Source: Armillaria gallica (lineage: Eukaryota > Basidiomycota > Agaricomycetes > Agaricales > Physalacriaceae). Taken from it: 64,000 nt of DNA. This document shows positions 41,208-52,433 of the stretch, one piece after another (position 1 is the first letter of the stretch; each line of letters starts with the position of its first letter). A model generated the notes under the pieces. The model had not been told where the DNA came from. It saw nothing but the letters and a program-made list of their open reading frames with translations, and did not search any database. The position numbers and the translations under genes are program-made. The DNA is taken from positions 1,116,001-1,180,000 of the forward strand of contig JBANDB010000014.1 in the NCBI GenBank assembly GCA_037576215.1, given 5' to 3'.

Positions 41208-43415
41208 CAGGAAGTCAGTGGTATATATGTGCAATCTAGCTTAGATACCTACGGGACTCAAAACCACCGCCACATTATCAGATTTTGTTTCTTATGCTCT
41301 CTCGATAGACCATTGCTTGCTTGTGATGTAATTATACAATACAGCTAATCTATAACAGGCACGGCGCATGTACGACGATGATAAGGTAATGCCATACTAG
41401 CCGAAGTTAAGCAATGAAATTGAGATTTGTTGGTTCGAGCCGCCGCAACGCTTCTTGGTCGTTGCAATGACTACGTTAATGTCTTCTTTGTAAAGATTCG
41501 TAAACGATCCAAAGGTACTCATGCCGAAGGCAGAGAATGAAATATCTTTGGTAAGATGATCATGGCAGGCCCAGTCAGAACCGCTTCATATCTCTTGTTT
41601 AACTTGTAGATAAGCCGATTCTTGGCGTTCTCAAGGCGTATCTTGTAATATCACCGAAACCGCTCTCAGTCAAACGGAGCGAGTGAGGCTGGGAGTAAAT
41701 AGGTTTAGCGCCATTTGCGGATGGTAAAGCTACCGTCTAATCATGCGACGAACAGTACATTAACCCATCGATCATGTGCGTAAAAAGCGAAAGAGAGTGT
41801 GTGCTGAAGTGCAGGCCGTTGACGTATCCACGACTACGCGAGTGAAGCGGAGTGGTCCTCACCTATCTATTGGCAGTATTTGGGTCTGTAATGATAAATT
41901 CGAACCAATAGAGAAGAATTTGAGTAACCATATAAATCAGAAGAGATGATGAACACTCACCCACGAGAATGCGCATTCACACCACCATATGACAGCAGCG
42001 AAGCCACGCGAACAGAGCGTTACGACTGGGGAAATTTGTATAGCCGCAATAAGGCTACGTATCGGATGAAAGGATGGAAGACCCATGAATGGTCGATAAA
42101 ATAATTGAGCACGAGGATTAATGGAAGGGTACTGTCACCGTCAGGGATACCTTTGCTCAAAGCTCTGGCGAACACCCCGTTCAGTAGTAGCTACTACTTT
42201 GAGGATGCGGAAGGCTGCCACAGCCACCAGGAGGCGGAGCCGCGGAGGGAAGTAGCCCCGCAAAAAATATCTGTGAGGTGGCAATTTTCTGGATATTGCC
42301 CTAAGTTGCATTCCCCCCATCGTCTCGGACATTTACCTGAAGTTGAATTCATTTCCGTGGCGCACAGCTCAACGAGCACTATGCGAAGAGCGGACTCTGA
42401 ATGGATAATGGATTCGACGCCTTTAAGCCGATGATCGGTCCGATTCAGAGGAACGCACACTTGACGCACACACACAGACCGACGTTAAGAATATCACAAA
42501 GATCTTGTTTCGTGCGATTTCCTACCTCCTTTGAGAATAATCTAAAGAAGCCTGGGAAAGATATCAGTGGCGCAACATAATAGTAGACGACCTCAGCTTT
42601 ACCTTACGAGCCTCGGGCAAATGCGAGCTCGCACAGTACCGTTGACATCTTTGTTCGAATCCATGCGTAAGGATTGTGATCCGAGCTTCGGGACAGATCA
42701 GTGGAGGTGAACATTTCCCTGATACAGGGAGAAAAAAAACAACGAAGTTCTGGACGTTTAAATTGCGCATGCGGCATCCTACTGCTTGCACTGTTATCAT
42801 TTGTGACTGAACGAAATGTGATGACGGAATCCATAGGCACCGACAACCGGGCAACGACCGGGGACCGTGGCGTGTCTAGGGAACCAAAACTGACCATTGT
42901 CTGAATCGCGATTCATTATCCCCTTTACTATTACTCCCAATTGGCATAGCCAGAGGCCACCTCCAGAGAGTGATATGAAGAATAACAAGATGTTTGTTTC
43001 AACCTTCTTGAAGAAGACTTTGCCGCCTTTAGTTCGCGGCGGCGGTGAGAGGTGTCATGAAAAATTGAGCAGGATTTTGTTTCTAGCGCCGAGAGAGAGA
43101 GTATAGGCTCTTTGACCTCTGAAGTTCATGCTCTTAGGCTCTCAGGATGAAGCGACCGTGAAAAACCTACGTTTCAAGGCCTCAGGCCTCAGCATTGATA
43201 ATGACGCATAAGAAACGGCATCTTACTCACGGGAGGGCTTTACGCGCATGAAACCAGATCTCTAAGCATCAAGCACAAGGCGAGTGAGATCGATCTTCAA
43301 GTTCACTCTGAATGTAGAATACCTGTCTGGCTTTTAGGGATACTTTTCCGTTTTCAGTTCAATTGATCAGTAATATAAAGTACTGCAAATCCATCCGGTA
43401 AGACGTACATCAAAG
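41208..43415. other. Gene-free intergenic region of about 2.2 kb
   Basis: No coding region, RNA gene or repeat could be supported. The first 150 bp fit the 3' end of the kinase gene. Open frames of up to about 110 codons (for example 42105-42434) have no coherent composition and do not join at splice sites. Confidence 0.45.
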
Positions 43416-45060
43416 CTAGAGCTCATCACGAACCCTCTCTTCCTCCTCCTCCTCTCCCTGAGTGGCAACCTCTATCCCGGCCGCACGAAGGGCGTCTATC
43501 AGCCGGTCCGCAAGGGCGCCATCGCCTTGCCCACCATCGAGATCGTCCGAGTCCTCAATAATTTCCACGACGACTTCTCCGTCGTCGGACACTACTACCT
43601 TTCCTGGCTCAAGTTCGCCTAGCTTTCCGCCGAACCAAGCAGCACATCCACCGCCCTCCGTAAGAGTTCATCGTACGACTCGTCGCCGCCTTTCACTTTT
43701 TTCACCGGGGAGGGGGGCAACTCGGCTTTCACCCTCATAAGCTTGTGGGGAAAGTCTAGCGATGCATCCACAGCCGGAAGTGGATTTGGCATCTCACGCA
43801 CGATCTCCCGACATCTGATGATACCTTGCTCAGTTACATCTCTCCGCGACTTGAAGCCAGGTTCCCCGCAGAGCCTGGGAGTGTTGATAACTAGCACGTA
43901 GGAGCAAGTCTTGCTTTCTTTGACAAACAGAATGGTGTCCGACATGGCCATCGAACAGTGAAATTGCACCTCCACTTCCCGACTCTTGCCTGTTTTGTCA
44001 CAAGTTGTGCCATCACCCCATCTTTGGACAAGGTAGCGCGACCCTGCTCCGCGCGCCAGCTCAACTGTGCCTTCCCGAAGAGCAACGTCGGTGCTTGCAG
44101 GTGGTGCTTTGCCTAGAGTGTACGATTCCCACTGTTGCCGAATGTCACTTTTTGATGTAATAATGTGAAGGGAGGATGGTACATGCCTTGGGGTCCTCTT
44201 CTGGCTTGTAACCACCTAGGAAGGGGAAAGAAACGGATCAGAACCCTAGAAGTAAAAGAAATACGAGATTTTGGATAGGGCCACTAACGCCGAACGAAGT
44301 TCAATGTGATGACGGGAAAATATCAGAAATAAACTCAAGAAAAAGCGGAATTTCTCCGTTTTTATTTAAATCCAATAGAAGAGGGCATGAATCTGGACTT
44401 TTTTTTTTACCTGGAGTTGTAGCATGCGCGTGGCCGTGCATTAGTTCCTTGAATTGGCGGATTTCGTTGTTGTGGCAGTAGGAGTAGGTGAACCAGCCCT
44501 GACGGTGCTAAAATTCCACGATATTGATATACGGAGTTTAATGGGTGTAAAGTCGTTCACGCACGTAGAGACAGCTCCCAGAAAGCGGCTGAAGGAGAGA
44601 CCAGCTGCGTGCGGGTGTGACATCCTCTTCCTGGGAAGGGGGCAAGGGAGACTCGGAAGGCGGGAGAAGTGGCGGCGGTATCAGACATAGGTAAGAATCG
44701 CGTGGCCCTAATTTCATGTGTTCTAGGGAATATCTTTCTTGAATTTTTAGGGTCGTTTCCTGTGCGACACGAGAACGAAATCACTGTTCCATCTACCATT
44801 CACAAATTGAGTTCACGCACCTCTGCATCCCCCGACTCGATCGACTGGGACTGCACGTTATACGGCTGGTCGAGAAACTGTGCTTCACCACCGTCGAGGC
44901 CATGCTCGAGCCATCGTTCAGCAGTCTGGTTGAGGATGGGAAGATTGTTCAGGAAGGAGACTTTGTATTTAGGAAAAGCATAAGTGTCTTCTGGAAGTGA
45001 ATGAAGAAGCCTGCCAAAGGATACACGGCAGAATATAGTTGCAACTAAAATGGCGCGCAT
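43416..45060 (-). CDS. YOS9: Yos9/OS-9-type ER lectin for ER-associated degradation
   Basis: ER-lumen lectin that reads trimmed N-glycans on misfolded proteins for the Hrd1 ligase. N-terminal signal peptide MRAILVATIFCRVSFGRLL, then LHSLPEDTYAFPKYKVSFLN. The MRH (mannose-6-phosphate receptor homology) domain: TPARSWSLLQPLSGSCLYHR, GWFTYSYCHNNEIRQFKE, then WESYTLGKAP, QRWGDGTTCDKTGKSREVEV, HCSMAMSDTILFVKESKTC and SYVLVINTPRLCGEPGF. One intron (44132-44186) is GC-AG. The last exon is uncertain: after DELLRRAVDVLLG the frame hits a stop, but the next frame stays open as KLGELEPGKVVVSDDGEVV and ends EERVRDEL. Either a short intron or a 1-bp change joins them; RDEL would act as an ER retrieval signal. 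The end given (43416) assumes the joined form; otherwise the protein stops near 43619. Confidence 0.85.
44132..44186 (-). other. GC-AG intron in YOS9
   Basis: Donor AAG|GCATGT and acceptor CAACAG bound a 55-bp intron. It joins PEEDPK to WESYTLGKAP in phase 0, restoring the family block (DP.WE.YTLG). GT alternatives (GTACCA) do not keep frame. Confidence 0.72.
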
Positions 45061-45894
45061 CACGCTGGCGGCGACGACGTGGACGACGAAAAAGATACCG
45101 ACTTGGACGATGACGACGAGCAGACCGTGTCGTGTTCTGTCCTCCATTTCAAACTCCGAACTCCGCGGCTTGGGGATCCGGGTACTAACTTCCAAATATA
45201 GCGGCTCACCTTCCAGTTTCGGGCTCGGGAATCGAGCGAATCTGCGACCGACCATCTGGAAAGATCGCTTACACTGCTTAGATCGCAACACAACCATTCG
45301 GACCACCTGTTCGATTCTTCCCTCCCGATGATTCTTCCGTCGCACGCCAGGGAAGCAACCTATTACATTTTCCAGCGCAGACATATCATATGGGGGATTC
45401 GAGCTGGGACGTCCCTTATGTGTATACGGGGTTTGCCAGGATTAAAAGGCAAACTGACTGAATGGATAGGCAAGTGAAAAGCAGGTGGATTCATGGATTG
45501 AGGGCATGGCGATAATTGGGTGATTATATCAAGTTTGTATCAAGAATTATGAGAATTATGAGAATTAACAGATTCACTGCGATTGTATAGACAGAAAAGG
45601 AGTCGACTGGTATTACGTGACGAACACCCCCCAAATTCAGGGGTTCTTGGACAACGAGAATAATAATATAATGGATATATCCTTGATATATCCTATAATC
45701 CCATAATAATCCCATGCCCTGCTTGCCCAACAAAATGCACGCGACGAACAATTCATTTTCGAATTCTCCCATATTCGGTACTCAATTTGTTCATTAAAGC
45801 CGTTCCACCATCCTTGGTCCTTTTCCCCCACTTTCTCTCTTCTTGACCCTCTGCGTCCCGCCTTCCCGAGCACTGAGCATTACGCCCCGTCCTC
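45061..45894. promoter_or_regulatory. Divergent intergenic region, YOS9 / AT-hook protein
   Basis: About 830 bp between divergent starts. An open frame runs on upstream of the YOS9 ATG on the minus strand (to 45384), but it lacks family similarity and the signal peptide starts at 45060. Short direct repeats (ATTATGAGA-type, near 45545) and a palindrome GGATATATCC near 45673 are visible. Confidence 0.35.
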
Positions 45895-46407
45895 ATGTCT
45901 GCGTCCCCCCACGATACCCCGGAGGAAGCTCAGGATAAGCTCGAAGACGAACTCGATGAACAGCAGCAGCCTGCTGACGCCGAGGGCGGTGAGTTTCCGT
46001 GACTTGTCCTTATCGTCCAGCCGCGTCTCATCGATGGAGTCTGATCCTAGCGTCTGCCCCTGCTGAGGCCCCTGCACCGCCTGTAAAACGCGGTCGCGGC
46101 CGTCCAAAAGGCAGTAAGAATAAGCCTACCTCTTCTTCGGCTTCCCCTGCCGCCCCCCGACGACCCCGTGGTCGACCTCCCAAGGTGCGTGGTCGCGTTG
46201 CTTGATGTCCTATTTTTCTTACCTTTTTTGTAGGAAAAGAAGGAGGACGAACCAGGTGCTGAGTCTTCCGCCCCAAAACGCGGACGGGGCCGTCCGCCAA
46301 AGCATCCCAGGCCTACCGAGTCGGGTGGTGAGGGCACTGCAAACGATGCTACTGAGCCCCCTGCAAAAAGGAAGCGGGGAAGACCCAAGAAGACTACGAC
46401 AACTTGA
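45895..46407 (+). CDS. AT-hook protein with four AT-hooks (HMGI/Y-like)
   Basis: Small protein of about 135 residues from three exons. The N terminus is acidic (HDTPEEAQDKLEDELDEQQQ). Four AT-hook cores follow: KRGRGRPKGSKN, RRPRGRPPK, KRGRGRPPKH and KRKRGRPKK, spaced by Ser/Pro/Glu linkers, with a basic end and TTT tail. Such R-G-R-P cores bind the minor groove of A/T-rich DNA, so a chromatin architectural role is likely and nuclear location is expected. Introns (GTGAGT..TAG; GTGCGT..TAG) keep frame. The start is the ATG at 45895. A direct orthologue cannot be named because these proteins evolve fast. Confidence 0.88.
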
Positions 46408-46965
46408 TACAATTTACTCCGATCCGTATTTCTTTGACAACGCACGTATATATGCCCAATCATCCATTTCTGCTGTTTGTATGACCGCTACGACATATTT
46501 ATCTCCCGCGCCCTTCCCCTCTCTCTTGCAGTACCGAACATTATCCCTTCCTTCTTTTGGGTTACTTCTGTCGCTAGCCGCCAAAGTCATAGTTGTTGCT
46601 GTTATCGTTGCTTTATTTATGGAACCTCTCTGCGTACGATCCTATCGTTTCCTTATGATAGAAGGAGCGCCAGCTGTACAATCAAGGATACTATTTTTTG
46701 AACATCAACCGTCTACTATGTTTAATGTGCCAGCCTCATGAACGGATGGAAATTTCAATCAACTATCCGAGTACACGCCCACTGGCATATGTTTTCTTGC
46801 TCTACTATTATGTTTTCCCATTGTGAAAATATTTCTACATTTCGCCGCTCTACTGCACGCTGCCACACGACAATCCAACATTACAGCATTCTGTGACGGC
46901 GCACTTCGAAAGAACCACTGTTCCGGCGCACCAGGGAATTTGATGTTCTATTCTCCACTCAATGC
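46408..46965. other. Convergent 3' intergenic region, AT-hook protein / KMO
   Basis: About 560 bp between converging stops; A/T- and pyrimidine-rich. No gene, RNA or repeat is supported. It likely holds both 3' untranslated regions. Confidence 0.35.
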
Positions 46966-48900
46966 TCAGGCTTGCGACCGATGCAAGAGGGTTAGCCGTG
47001 CGGCTCGTACTGTCCAAACCCCAAGCGAAGCGACAACAGCGACGCTAGCCCACCCTATACCGGTAAGTATTCCAGACTGCCTAGCCGCCCTCTTCTTAGC
47101 CGTGGCGTAATTAATGTCGGGACGAAATGTGACCATTGTATACAGTGGTACCCACCCACGGGGTTCCCCAAATCCATACGGCAGATGGGAGAGTACCGTA
47201 TTGAATGCGTCAAACGACATGTCCCGTCTCGACGACAGATAATAAAGGGCATTATCAAGCGCTTTCTTGAACAAAAATAACGGGGAAGTCACCAAGTGGC
47301 GCATTTCGATGCTTTTTGTATTTACGATAGGGCACAATCAGAAAAATCAAAAGGGGATTCCACGCTTGTCACGAAGGAACGGACTTACTAGTTGTTCATC
47401 GCAAGATCACAGATGGCGACGAGATCTTCATGTCTCGTCTCAGAATAGCGACAAAGGGCACGTGCGAGACGGTCGTCTATGCTGCCGGAAGGAACCACAG
47501 TGGTGGAGGTGACACCTTCTTCCTTTAACAGAATGTCCAGAATTCTCACGTCCTCCAGGCCACAGTTCAAGCCTTGGCCATAAAATGGAACCATGGCATG
47601 TGCAGCATCGCCTAATAGAAGAGCTCGATCCAGGTAATGGTACGGATTGGACTGGTTTCGAAATGACAGTCAGCATTCTGCGAGCACCTGTAGATATTGT
47701 ATACCTTAGTGCAGATTAAGGGACTTCGAGGGTTGGACGTAAAGTCCCTCAGGAGCTCCTTCTCGCCAATAAGGCTGACAGCATCCGGGAAATGCAATTT
47801 GAACCACGTTAGAATCTCTTCTGGAGTCCTCAGACGATCAAGCTCGGAGCTAGGTGCAAATAACGTGCATGTAAATGTTTTGTCCTGCGTGGAATTAAAC
47901 GGTTGATGGGAAGAAGACAAAATCACGCAAAAGAACTCGCCTACCTGATTTGGGAGAGCGATGAGCATGAATGAGTGACGAGGCCATATGTGCAGGTGGT
48001 TCGGATCAAGTTGGAAAGTTGGATACCCATCAGCGTCCCTGCCTGCTGACAGCTTGAGTTCAATGTATTGGTCCCTGATGTACTCTTGTTGATAATTCAT
48101 TCTAAACAAATGGTCACCATCAGGGCCGGGAGAAATGTCAGTGATGCCAGTTCGAAAGTGCTGCCGAGACCGATGACTGACCTGACAACCCGCATCATCT
48201 GTCGTCGAACAGTCGAAAAGGCACCATCGGCTCCGATACAAAAATCAAAATCGGCTGAGACATCTTGGCCCGTACTTAGATCTTTCAAAGTCATGGTCTT
48301 TTTTTCGAAATCGACCTGCTCCAATTTGTGCTGGAAGAACACCTTGACATTAGGCAGACCAATGACTTCCTCAAGTAAGGCCTCGTTGAGTAAGGAACGA
48401 TCGACTGAATTTATACACTGCCGGAATGCAAGCGTTAGCCATGGCTGACAATAATAGCCGATTCCTCCAGTATCAATTTAAATCAAGGGGAGGAAAGAAA
48501 GTTCTGGTGGACAAAAAAACCACTGACCTGACCATCTCTATCGTACAATTGGCTATCAAGTTTTCCATCCAAATGATGAATCATGCGCCCTCGCATGGGA
48601 ACGACGGCCTCTAAAAATCGTTTGGCCACTTCCGGGTCGATGGCATTAATGGCACAAATCCCCCTGTGTGAAATGGCCAGGTTTATCGAACGCAGACGGG
48701 CGGCTTCTTTCGACGATGGAAGTCGAGGATCTGGGAAACCACATTTGGCATCATGCACGGTACTAATATGAAACGGAAGGCATCTCACCAGGACGTCCTT
48801 CGTAAAGAGATACGCTCCAGCCTCGTTTGGCGAGTACAATGGCAGACAAAGAGCCTACAGGACCGGCACCAACGATGGCGGCTTTACGAGAGGTGGTCAT
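46966..48900 (-). CDS. BNA4: Kynurenine 3-monooxygenase (outer mitochondrial membrane FAD enzyme)
   Basis: NADPH- and FAD-dependent; converts L-kynurenine to 3-hydroxykynurenine in de novo NAD+ synthesis. N terminus [20 protein letters not shown] carries the FAD GxGxxG fingerprint. Family blocks: [105 protein letters not shown] then [27 protein letters not shown]. The C-terminal hydrophobic helix ([20 protein letters not shown]) fits the known outer-membrane anchor. About eight introns; about 490 residues, normal. It is head-to-head with kynureninase across 308 bp. Confidence 0.94.
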
Positions 48901-49208
48901 GCTGAATATCTGTTTCAGTACTTAAGCGAAGCTTGATATGACCTTGATATGGCCTATGCAACAGCGGGATTAGTCTTTATGAATAGAAAGAAGTTGAACT
49001 AGGGGCGGCTTAGCCTACCTAGGGAATGGTCGCAATAACGTCCTCGACAGCACAGAAGCGGAACGGAGTCCGTCCGTCCCGAAGCGAGCGGTCTTGACTG
49101 ATCTAATCTGATCTGTCTCATCTTACTCGATCGGTCGGCCTCAAAAAACTGTTCCTCTCCACCTCCAAGTTTTGTGACTGCCAGCTCGCTTGCTCCGTTC
49201 GTACCATC
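48901..49208. promoter_or_regulatory. Shared divergent promoter of BNA4 and BNA5
   Basis: This 308-bp gap lies between the start codons of two successive kynurenine pathway enzymes and so probably co-regulates them. No named binding site is assigned. Confidence 0.5.
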
Positions 49209-50864
49209 ATGGCAGCCCCTTTGAGTGACCAATTCGTTTTACCGACCAACAAGGACGTACTTGCGATCAAAAAGACGGGAGATGGCAAGGCAAATCACTT
49301 CGATTGACGGTCACATTAACTCAGACTTGGACAGAGAACGGGCCCTGCACCTATTTGTGCGGAAATTCTTTGGGGGCGTTATCGAAGAAATCCAGGGCCC
49401 TGGTCGAAGAAGAACTCGAAGTCTGGTCGAAAAGGCATGAATGTTCCAGCAAAGTGTCGCGTACCTTCACTCAACCTCGCAATTATGTAGAGCTGTTGTC
49501 GGCCATTTCTCCCATCCACACCAAAGGGAATGGGTAGATATTTGTGATCATGTAACTCCCCTACTCGCCGAGGTCGTAGGCGAGTCCAGGACCTTATCAT
49601 TCATCTCCGCGTCGGTAAATTAAAGCCTATAATATAGGAGCTAAGGAAAAAGAAGTGGCTTGTATGGGCACCCTAACGGCCAACTTGCACCTCATGATGG
49701 ATTCCTTCTATAAACCCACACCCAGCCGTTACAAAATATTATGTGAGGCCCGCGCTTTCCCCTCGGATCAGGTTCGTTTTACTGCACTAGTTAAATCTTC
49801 CGCCATTTATTTGTTGTCCCACTGTCAGTACGCCTTTGCTTCCCAAGTTCGTGCACATGGACTAGATCCCAGGAACGCTATTCTGGAAATGGTTCCTCGG
49901 GAGGGTGAATTTACTCTTCGTCAGGAAGACATTCTAGACACTCTTAAAAGAGAAGGTCTTCCATCGCTATTGTTCTCTTTCCTGGAGTCCAGTATTACAC
50001 TGGACAATGGTTCCCCATGGAAATTATCACGCAAAGAGCGCAAGCGCTGGTAGGGTTCCTCTCATACTTACTTGAGTCGGTTTGATGTCAATATTCTCTC
50101 CTACCAGGGCTGTGTCTGTGGATGGGATTTGGCACATGCAGTTGGCAATGTACCATTATCTTTACACGACTGGGGTGTCGATTTTGCCGTCTGGTGTACG
50201 TATAAATACCTGAACTCCGGCCCTGGGGGTATAGCCGGTCTTTTCATGCATGAGAAATGGAACGAACGTGAATCACCAAGGTACTCAGGAATTTCTTACT
50301 GCCGCCCCGTGAACAGCTGATCATGTATATATCAGACACGCAGGCTGGTGGGGAAACGAACCTGCGACCCGATTTGAGATGCGGCCTACGTTCACCCCAA
50401 TTGTGGGTGCTCAAGGGTTCCAGCAGTCAAATCCGTCTGTACTCTCAGTGGCATCATTATTGGGGTCCCTTCAAACATTTAAAGAAGCGGGTATGATGAT
50501 ACCAATACGGGAACGATCTCTGCAATTGACTGGTACGTTGGAAAAGCTTCTCAAGCAATCCAAGTACTTCGTTGCCGTCAGTGAGGTCCACACGAAGCAA
50601 AATGGCGCGGGCTCCCCCGGCTTCACCATCATTACACCTGAAGATCCTGAATCTCGAGGCGCACAACTCTCCTTGTTATTCCTACCAGAGGGTTCGGGTG
50701 TGATGGGGAAGATTAACGACGCACTAACGAGTTATGGGGTCATTGCTGATGAACGGAGGCCCGACGTGATACGTTTAGCGCCTGCGCCGCTGTACAATAC
50801 ACTACAGGATTGTGAAGTTGCGGCCTCGTGCTTGGAGAAGGTATTCGAAGAACTTTGTAACTGA
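49209..50864 (+). CDS. BNA5: Kynureninase (PLP enzyme)
   Basis: Pyridoxal-phosphate enzyme that cleaves 3-hydroxykynurenine to 3-hydroxyanthranilate and alanine. After a first intron the family blocks appear: [100 protein letters not shown] (with the PLP lysine in TYKYLN), and [13 protein letters not shown]. The C-terminal domain ends VFEELCN at 50864. About eight introns; the one at 49435-49490 has GC-AG ends and gives the conserved [11 protein letters not shown]. About 460 residues, normal. It converges on the formamidase gene, with 67 bp between stops. Confidence 0.94.
49435..49490 (+). other. GC-AG intron in kynureninase
   Basis: Donor AAAAG|GCATGA and acceptor ATGTAG bound a 56-bp intron in phase 2 (AG|A = Arg), yielding the conserved [14 protein letters not shown] alternatives give a stop or the wrong frame. 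Confidence 0.75.
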
Positions 50865-50931
50865 TGGTGTTCATTTGGGAAATGAACCTATATAATATCG
50901 GCTCCAGCACCCAATTATTGAATGGCCCTGT

Positions 50932-51820
50932 TCACGAGCGATCCTTGAGTATATAGTCCCCCACTAGCTCAACAAATGCATCTTCCTCTAGGATCGCATT
51001 ATGATCCGCATGCAGCCGAACCATATCCACGGTCACGAAGCAGTCGGCGGAGGTGCCATACAACTCGTGCAAGTGTTGGTACATGATTTCGCTCTGCGCG
51101 GTATCAATGAGGGTATCACCCTTTGAATGGATGACAAACCAACGGATTGATTTGGTTCTGAGGGCAAGTCGTGTAACGGAGTAATCGGAATAAGACGGTT
51201 TACCTCCGAACGCGGCTTCGATGAACCAAGTACGGTAAGATGGGAAACGAGCGATAAGGGTGTCGATGTCGTAGATGCCCTCAGACATAATTATACAGCG
51301 GACAGAGTTGAGTATTTGAGGCGATGGGGTTATGGACGGAGAGATGAACGACGAATCCAAAAATATGGAGGCCAGCATGTGTGCACCGCAACTATGGCCC
51401 ATGATGTAAATATTCTGAGGGTCATATACACGTCCGACTGTCGTTGGTCCTTCCCACGACATGAGGAAATCGAGCAGCTGCAAGATGTCTTCAGCGTGGC
51501 CTGGATGCCGGAACTGCGAGCTTTCCGTGGACTCCTTGGGGGTCAATCGGTAGTTCGGAAGAATGACCGGGAACCCAGTGACTGCAACCAGGCGTTCGGC
51601 AAGAACTGAATGGTCAGATTTGTCTTCGCTTGAATTCATGATGTCAGGAAAATTACGTTCTTGTGGGCTGTGAGACATACGAGCGCCAAGCCCCCCCATG
51701 AACGAAGCAAATCAAGGGGAAAGGACCGCCATTGCTGCGGGAAAAATACAGGTCGAACTGACGGAATGGGTTTTCGCCCGTAGGTGCGTATGGAATATTT
51801 GCACCGCGCTCAATGATCAT
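50932..51820 (-). CDS. BNA7: Kynurenine formamidase (arylformamidase)
   Basis: Alpha/beta-hydrolase that removes formate from N-formyl-L-kynurenine, the step before kynurenine 3-monooxygenase. The diagnostic HGGxW oxyanion motif is present in PLICFVHGGAWRSED, the nucleophile elbow as YIMGHSCGAHML (GxSxG), and the C-terminal catalytic His in LHADHNAILEEDAF; an acidic residue in HSKGDTLIDTAQSE is a good Asp candidate. Other blocks: PVILPNYRLTPKES and HPGHAEDILQLLDFL. One intron was placed after GGAWR. Start: ATG 51820 (MIIERGANIPYAPTG) rather than more upstream in-frame ATGs. About 275 residues. It is tail-to-tail with kynureninase and divergent from PMP3 across 139 bp. Confidence 0.85.
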
Positions 51821-51959
51821 AGTGGCTCTGCACTGACGTAGTACCAAGCCAAGGCGGTTATTGCATAGCCACATTCGGCGGCACGTTGACGCAGAAATGA
51901 CGTCACTTTGGGGGACTACAAAAAGCACGACTTGGCAGCTTACTCAATACAACCTCACC
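51821..51959. promoter_or_regulatory. Short divergent promoter region, BNA7 / PMP3
   Basis: Only 139 bp separates the divergent start codons, so both promoters must be compact or shared. Confidence 0.4.
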
Positions 51960-52345
51960 ATGGCCTTCACCGCATCAGATATTTGCAAGGTATGGACCCC
52001 TTCACTGTTGCATTGCAGACATTTACCAAATTTCTAAGATCCTTGTCGCTATCATCCTACCGCCCTTGGGTGTCTTTTTCGAGAGAGGCTGTGGAGCTGA
52101 TTTGGTTCGTGTTTCGTTGTATCTGCAGCCGACGTATCCCTCAACTCGCCTCTATATAGCTCATCAACATCCTTCTGACAATTTTGGGATGGATGTAAGC
52201 ATGCCGTCTACCCTCGTTTCGAGCTTACGCTAACCGTTTCTACGCAGCCCTGGTATCATACACGGTATGCTTCCCGCTCTGTACGTCTCGTCTAATACTC
52301 TAACGATCTCTACAATCAGCCCTGTACATCATTCTAAAGTACTAG
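51960..52345 (+). CDS. PMP3: Pmp3/UPF0057 small plasma membrane proteolipid
   Basis: Tiny two-helix membrane protein that tunes plasma membrane potential and salt tolerance. Five exons (51960-51989, 52039-52104, 52160-52194, 52248-52264, 52320-52345) total 174 bp and 57 residues: a start MAFTASDICK, then IILPPLGVFFERGCGADL, LLTILGWIPGIIHALYIIL and the end KY. These are the Pmp3 signature LPP(L/I)GVF.E.GC....L.IN..L..LG..PGIIHA.YII. All introns are 49-55 bp with GT-AG ends, and phases are consistent. No single reading frame is longer than about 22 codons, so frame-based gene finding misses it. The length matches the family (50-60 residues). Confidence 0.93.
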
Positions 52346-52433
52346 CCATACCACACACCCCTTTGACTCTCGTAATGATTACATACCACCATTGTATACT
52401 ATTTAGTGTACCAATAAAGTTCCGACCAGACAC

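Noticed and set aside
41398..41415. CCGAAGTTAAGC, resembling part of 5S rRNA
   Set aside because: Only a short match; the rest of a 5S gene is absent around it.
42640..42670. GTTCGAATCC, resembling a tRNA T-loop
   Set aside because: Flanking bases do not form the T-stem, and no acceptor or D-arm could be found.
44800..45384. 194-codon minus frame extending upstream of YOS9
   Set aside because: Only its 3' part (from the signal peptide Met at 45060) matches Yos9; upstream residues look random.
45660..45700. GGATATATCC palindrome as a terminator or operator
   Set aside because: Short, A/T-rich and in a promoter gap; no support beyond chance.
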